From positions 1-5,386 of the forward strand of contig CADBUS010000164.1 in assembly GCA_902797895.1 (NCBI GenBank): a DNA stretch of 5,386 bases, written 5' to 3'. The DNA is from an uncultured Bacteroidia bacterium. GTDB taxonomy: Bacteria > Bacteroidota > Bacteroidia > Bacteroidales > UBA932. Under the pieces are notes generated by a model, which had not been told where the DNA came from, did not search any database, and saw only the letters and a program-made list of their open reading frames with translations. Numbering within the stretch: the first letter of the stretch is position 1; the number at the start of each line of letters is the position of its first letter. The position numbers and the translations under genes are program-made. Below, in pieces: positions 3,992 to 5,386 of this stretch.

Positions 3992-5299
3992 ATGAACAGC
4001 TGGTTAGAAAAATACAAAGATAGAGTTACCACTCCGGAAGGAGCGGCAAGCGTAATACAGAGCGGCTGGAACCTTGTTCTTGGCCACGCAGCAGCGGCTC
4101 CTCAATTTATCCCTGAGGCTATGATGGCTCAGAAGGAGAGGCTTAAAGATGTAAACATTTACCATATGGTAACTCTGCACCCTGCAGTATATATGCAACC
4201 GGAGGGTTACGGCCACTTCCGCCACGTAACCAACTTTGCAGCAGGCAATACTCGCGATGGTATAAATGACGACCGCGGAGATTTTTTCCCATACTACTAT
4301 CACGAGATTCCAAACTTCTTTGATACCAAGTACCCTGTAGATGTGGCACTTATAACGGTATCTTACCCAAACGAGGAGGGCTATTGCAGTCTCGGAATTT
4401 CTGTTGACTACACAAAGCCTGCAACAGACAGGGCAAGAATTGTAATTGCAGAGATGAACGATAAAATGCCATTCCTCGGCTATGGCGACTGCCTTATCCA
4501 TATCTCCAAGATAGACCACATTGTACCAACCTCAAAGCCGATGTTTGAGCTTCCGCTTCCAAAGATTGGCCCTGTTGAGGAGAAGATTGGAGAGTATTGT
4601 GCCTCACTGATAGAGGATGGCTCTACATTGCAACTCGGTATTGGCGCAATACCGGATGCAGTACTCCATTTCCTCGGCGATAAGAAAGACCTTGGAATAC
4701 ACACAGAGATGTTCTCAGACGGCGTGGTAGATCTTGTAAAGAAGGGAGTTATAAACAACTCCAAGAAGAAGCTCCACCCAGGAAAACTTGTGAGCGGCTT
4801 CCTAATGGGCTCTCAAAAACTCTACGATTTTGTAGATAACAATCCTGATGTGCTTATGTATCCTGTGAACTATGTAAATGATCCGCGCACAATCTGCCAG
4901 ATGGACAAGTTTGTATCCATCAACTCGGCTCTTGAGATTGATTTGCAAGGGCAGTCAACCGCAGAAAGTATTGGTCTTAAAGTATTTAGCGGCACAGGTG
5001 GACAAGTGGATTTCATCCGCGGAGCTGCCTGGTCAAAGGGCGGAAAGGCAATACTCGCCTTCCCTTCTACAGCAAAGAACGGAGAGGTATCGCGTATAAA
5101 AGCCTATCTGACAGAGGGTGCCGGCATCACAACTCCAAGAGATGATGTGGATTACATTGTAACAGAGTATGGTATAGCACATCTCAAAGGTGCAACTCTC
5201 AAAGAGAGAGCGCGTATGCTCATAAACATAGCCCATCCTAAATTCCGCGATGAGCTTATTAAGGAGTTTGAAAGAAGATTCCATAGAACAAAATTTTAG
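3992..5299 (+). CDS. 4-Hydroxybutyrate/butyryl-CoA:acetate-type CoA-transferase (acetyl-CoA hydrolase/transferase family)
   Basis: A 435-residue cytoplasmic CoA-transferase that moves CoA between acetyl-CoA and a short carboxylic acid. The fold has two halves. The N-terminal domain is at about 5-190, with GHAAAAPQFIPEAM (31-44) and FPYYYHEIP (99-107). The C-terminal domain is at about 205-430, with EDGSTLQLGIGAIPDAVL (208-225), LGIHTEMFSDGVVDL (234-248) and FSGTGGQVDFIRGA (332-345). Glu239 in HTEM is the expected catalytic glutamate that forms the glutamyl-CoA intermediate, next to Glu238 of the Clostridium aminobutyricum enzyme AbfT; I recognise strong similarity to AbfT along the whole length. 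Butyryl-CoA:acetate CoA-transferases share these motifs, so 4-hydroxybutyrate versus butyrate specificity is not settled. Length and both termini are normal (ending AHPKFRDELIKEFERRF). It follows the dehydrogenase without a visible promoter, suggesting a fermentation operon. There is no Shine-Dalgarno, but an A-rich leader typical of Bacteroidota. Confidence 0.92.
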   Translation: MNSWLEKYKDRVTTPEGAASVIQSGWNLVLGHAAAAPQFIPEAMMAQKERLKDVNIYHMVTLHPAVYMQPEGYGHFRHVTNFAAGNTRDGINDDRGDFFPYYYHEIPNFFDTKYPVDVALITVSYPNEEGYCSLGISVDYTKPATDRARIVIAEMNDKMPFLGYGDCLIHISKIDHIVPTSKPMFELPLPKIGPVEEKIGEYCASLIEDGSTLQLGIGAIPDAVLHFLGDKKDLGIHTEMFSDGVVDLVKKGVINNSKKKLHPGKLVSGFLMGSQKLYDFVDNNPDVLMYPVNYVNDPRTICQMDKFVSINSALEIDLQGQSTAESIGLKVFSGTGGQVDFIRGAAWSKGGKAILAFPSTAKNGEVSRIKAYLTEGAGITTPRDDVDYIVTEYGIAHLKGATLKERARMLINIAHPKFRDELIKEFERRFHRTKF

Positions 5300-5304
5300 C
5301 AAAT

Positions 5305-5386
5305 ATGTACGACAAAGAACGCGGGCTCTATATCGCCCACTGCAACAACGGGCCGCTAAGCCTTATAGGTAAAATGGCCAACCGCC
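5305..5386 (+). CDS. Start of a probable DUF853/YjgR HerA-like ATPase (partial, runs off right edge)
   Basis: The ATG at 5305, five bases after the CoA-transferase stop, opens a frame that continues to the edge with 27 complete codons: MYDKERGLYIAHCNNGPLSL, then IGKMANR. The ending resembles the N-terminus of E. coli YjgR and other DUF853 (PF05872) proteins, where a short strand is followed by L-x-x-MANRHG and then the Walker A motif GATGTGKT. The one extra base at 5386 is C, compatible with the His codon expected next. DUF853 proteins are HerA/FtsK-like ATPases of about 500 residues with poorly known function. With so few residues and no Walker motif in view, this rests on one short match. 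The close spacing suggests co-transcription with the CoA-transferase, though a functional link is not obvious. Confidence 0.5.
   Translation, partial: MYDKERGLYIAHCNNGPLSLIGKMANR

Noticed and set aside
4004..4519. Minus-strand open frame of 171 codons opposite the CoA-transferase
   Set aside because: It is a shadow of the conserved gene; its Cys/Val/Tyr-rich composition is typical of antisense translation.
1..5386. Window length equal to that of phage phiX174
   Set aside because: The sequence encodes bacterial metabolic and regulatory genes and no microvirus proteins; the length is a coincidence.

Overview
The window looks like a stretch of chromosome from a member of the Bacteroidota, most likely an anaerobic Bacteroidales. 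Several short matches to the Bacteroidota -7 promoter box (TAnnTTTG) lie upstream of genes, most starts lack a strong Shine-Dalgarno sequence, and the protein families fit that group. This placement is inferred; there is no rRNA or other marker gene here.

Left part (1-735, minus strand): a probable two-gene operon. A 167-residue acidic protein of unknown function is followed 30 bases later by a small XRE-type helix-turn-helix protein that runs off the left edge. A Bacteroidota-type promoter box sits about 70 bases upstream. The 373-base AT-rich space beyond (736-1108) holds three inverted repeats packed into 60 bases, which look like operators.

Middle part (1109-2484, plus strand): a small three-helix membrane protein of the GlsB/YeaQ/YmgE family, then a 290-base space with three stem-loops and a good promoter, then a SAM-dependent methyltransferase of the leucine carboxyl methyltransferase (PF04072) type that appears to be transcribed alone.

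Right part (2485-5386, plus strand): a leader with a hairpin-rich 39-base tandem repeat, then an iron-containing alcohol dehydrogenase of the butanol dehydrogenase/YqhD group and a CoA-transferase of the 4-hydroxybutyrate/butyryl-CoA type. These two are separated by 98 bases that include a REP-like hairpin. Five bases after the CoA-transferase begins a gene whose 27 visible residues resemble the N-terminus of DUF853/YjgR HerA-like ATPases. The dehydrogenase and CoA-transferase suggest fermentative metabolism: reduction of an aldehyde (possibly succinate semialdehyde) and transfer of CoA between acetyl-CoA and a C4 acid, as in 4-hydroxybutyrate/butyrate formation. The substrates cannot be fixed from sequence alone.

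I found no CRISPR array, tRNA, rRNA, insertion sequence or clear prophage. Nothing here is convincingly a new multi-gene system. The items most worth a second look are the palindrome cluster at 852-911, the 39-base repeat in the dehydrogenase leader, and the long stem-loop at 1498-1559.
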